NCBI GenBank assembly: GCA_913052275.1
Contig: CAJXDX010000118.1
Coordinates: forward strand, 1-5,636
Reading direction: 5' to 3'
DNA from: an uncultured Pseudomonadota bacterium
GTDB lineage: Bacteria > SAR324 > NAC60-12
DNA length: 5,636 nt
Below the pieces are notes generated by a model. It had not been told where the DNA came from. It was given only the letters and a program-made list of their open reading frames with translations, and did not search any database. Position 1 is the stretch's first letter. Each line of letters begins with the position of its first letter. Positions 4,357-5,636 of this stretch are shown here, one piece after another. The translations under genes and the position numbers were made by a program.

Positions 4357-5636
4357 ATGGAGATTCCGGAAAATATTTTAGCAGAATGTCATGCGCACGG
4401 CGTTGATGCATATCCGGAGGAGACATGCGGCTTTATCACAGGTAACCGTGATGATCCGGACTCACTTGAGACTGTATGGCCGATGCGAAATATCATGAAT
4501 GAGCTTCATGATAAGGACCCGGCACAGTATCCCCGAACCGCCCGTGACGGATATGTAATTGATCCGCTTGAACAATTGAAACTTGAACGTTCCCTTAAAA
4601 AAGAGGGAAAGGAGATTAAAGTAATTTATCACAGCCATCCGGATGTTGGAGCTTATTTTTCAGAAAAAGACAAGGAGGATGCACTGTGGAACGGGAAGGC
4701 CAGATATCCCGGAGTAAAATTTTTAGTCTGTGGTACAACCGGAGGAAAACCTGACGGGGAGATTATTGCGGACTTCAATCAGGACAGCGGTGATTTTGAT
4801 ATAACACCAGTTACTGTTAATTCAACCGAAGCTTCTGCTGGTATTGTAGGCGGTGCCTTTGGAATTACCGGAATCCTGCCCACCATTGATTTCATTCATG
4901 AGTGGAAAAATGGGAATCGTGAACTGCAGCATGGTTATTTTCGTTTTGTCAAACAAAGACAAATCAGGGACCTGCAGGAAGAAATTTGTTCCCGCACCGG
5001 TGCAAGGTACGCCCTCACCTTCTGCTCAGGAATCGCAGCATTATTTGAACTGCTGATTTACCTTCGTGAGACTCTCTCAAACATCAATCTTTATTTTTCA
5101 TCGGATACAGCACTTTCAGCCGGCGATATCCAAAATCTGGAAATTTCATGTAAATCGCTTGATCTGGAAAATCTGATCAACCCGGACTTGCTGTCCGCAA
5201 AAAACGGGGATGTTTTGCTGCTGGCCATGGAAGTTCCGGAATTGTTTTTAAAAGAAAATGCCGAATGGCTGGAAAAATTAAAGCGCCAGAGAGTGACTGT
5301 TATTTTTTACTCATCACATCTGCCGGTTTTTAATGAATGGCCCGGCGGTCTTACTTACTGGATAACGGGAATCAGCAGTGCGGAATTCAATGATAAACTA
5401 TTCGGAATTGAAGGAGGCATAATTCTGAGCAATGCGGACAGGCAAATTGCGGAACTGATTGAAACCTGTAAACGAAGCGGGTCGGTTCTTTCCGCACGCA
5501 GCGCGGCAGTTCTGCTAAAATTGCTGCAGGATCAGGAAACAGATCTAAATGGCATTAGCTTAGTTTCCGGAATTAGCAAATTCCCAGCAGATTCAAAACC
5601 GGAGCAGCTGATCTCAAAAAAGTTGTGTGAGTGGGA
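4357..5636 (+). CDS. JAMM (Mec+/HcyD-type) metalloprotease fused to a degenerate cystathionine gamma-synthase/MetY-like domain (3' truncated)
   Basis: The frame is open from ATG 4357 to the window edge (426 codons plus 2 bases). An in-frame TAA immediately precedes the ATG, and aaagga lies 6 nt before it, which fixes the start. Residues 1 to about 150 form a JAB1/MPN domain: YPEETCGFITG (catalytic Glu22) and the zinc motif HSHP...S..D (His92, His94, Ser102, Asp105). Such proteases trim or release the C terminus of sulfur carriers. From about residue 185 the protein resembles the Cys/Met-metabolism PLP family: YFR (194-196), RTGARYALTFCSGIAAL (213-229, like the SGMAA loop), and GIEGGIILS (350-358). 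The family's PLP lysine and PLP-binding aspartate seem replaced by Glu343 and Phe317, so this domain may be catalytically dead. It lies 59 bp after the E1 gene, presumably in the same operon. The JAMM call is firm; the second domain rests on motif alignment by eye. Confidence 0.82.
   Translation, partial: MEIPENILAECHAHGVDAYPEETCGFITGNRDDPDSLETVWPMRNIMNELHDKDPAQYPRTARDGYVIDPLEQLKLERSLKKEGKEIKVIYHSHPDVGAYFSEKDKEDALWNGKARYPGVKFLVCGTTGGKPDGEIIADFNQDSGDFDITPVTVNSTEASAGIVGGAFGITGILPTIDFIHEWKNGNRELQHGYFRFVKQRQIRDLQEEICSRTGARYALTFCSGIAALFELLIYLRETLSNINLYFSSDTALSAGDIQNLEISCKSLDLENLINPDLLSAKNGDVLLLAMEVPELFLKENAEWLEKLKRQRVTVIFYSSHLPVFNEWPGGLTYWITGISSAEFNDKLFGIEGGIILSNADRQIAELIETCKRSGSVLSARSAAVLLKLLQDQETDLNGISLVSGISKFPADSKPEQLISKKLCEW

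Noticed and set aside
4853..5056. Plus-strand 67-codon ORF inside the JAMM fusion gene
   Set aside because: It is out of frame with the long open frame that carries the conserved JAMM and PLP-fold motifs, and has no features of its own.

Overview
The window appears to come from a Gram-negative bacterium of moderate G+C content that uses selenocysteine. A deltaproteobacterial-like or marine lineage (for example SAR324 or a relative) would fit, but nothing here fixes the taxon. All genes I can support lie on the + strand in two blocks separated by a non-coding gap of about 370 bp.

Block 1 (1-2469) is a tight run of three genes: the 3' end of a DUF302-like gene, a SCO1/SenC-type copper/thiol protein with the CxxxC...His metal site, and an apparently exported protein with a WCHWC thioredoxin domain joined to a YyaL/DUF255-like helical domain. 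The genes overlap or abut, so this is probably one transcript for extracytoplasmic copper or thiol-redox work, such as cytochrome oxidase assembly.

The gap (2470-2841) holds overlapping inverted repeats just after the stop codon, a weak hairpin followed by a T run, a 17-bp palindrome upstream of a perfect TATAAT box, a possible long-range leader stem, and what looks like a degenerate copy of a dispersed intergenic repeat.

Block 2 (2842-5636, running off the window) is a ubiquitin-like sulfur-transfer operon. It encodes (i) a CysO/MoaD-type sulfur carrier whose Gly-Gly is masked by a four-residue tail (SVYS); (ii) an E1-like MoeB/MoeZ activating enzyme with a C-terminal rhodanese domain, whose reading frame is interrupted by an in-frame TGA exactly where the family has its conserved catalytic cysteine, followed by a SECIS-like hairpin; and (iii) a JAMM (Mec+/HcyD-type) metalloprotease fused to a cystathionine gamma-synthase/MetY-fold domain that seems to have lost its PLP lysine and PLP aspartate.

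A working model is that the JAMM domain trims the tail, the Sec-containing E1 adenylates the exposed Gly-Gly, the rhodanese domain supplies persulfide sulfur, and the resulting thiocarboxylate feeds cysteine or homocysteine/methionine synthesis. The parts match the known CysO-Mec-CysM-MoeZ system of Mycobacterium tuberculosis and the HcyS-HcyD-HcyF-MetY system of Wolinella succinogenes. The combination of a selenocysteine E1 with a protease-pseudo-lyase fusion is the part most likely to be undescribed.
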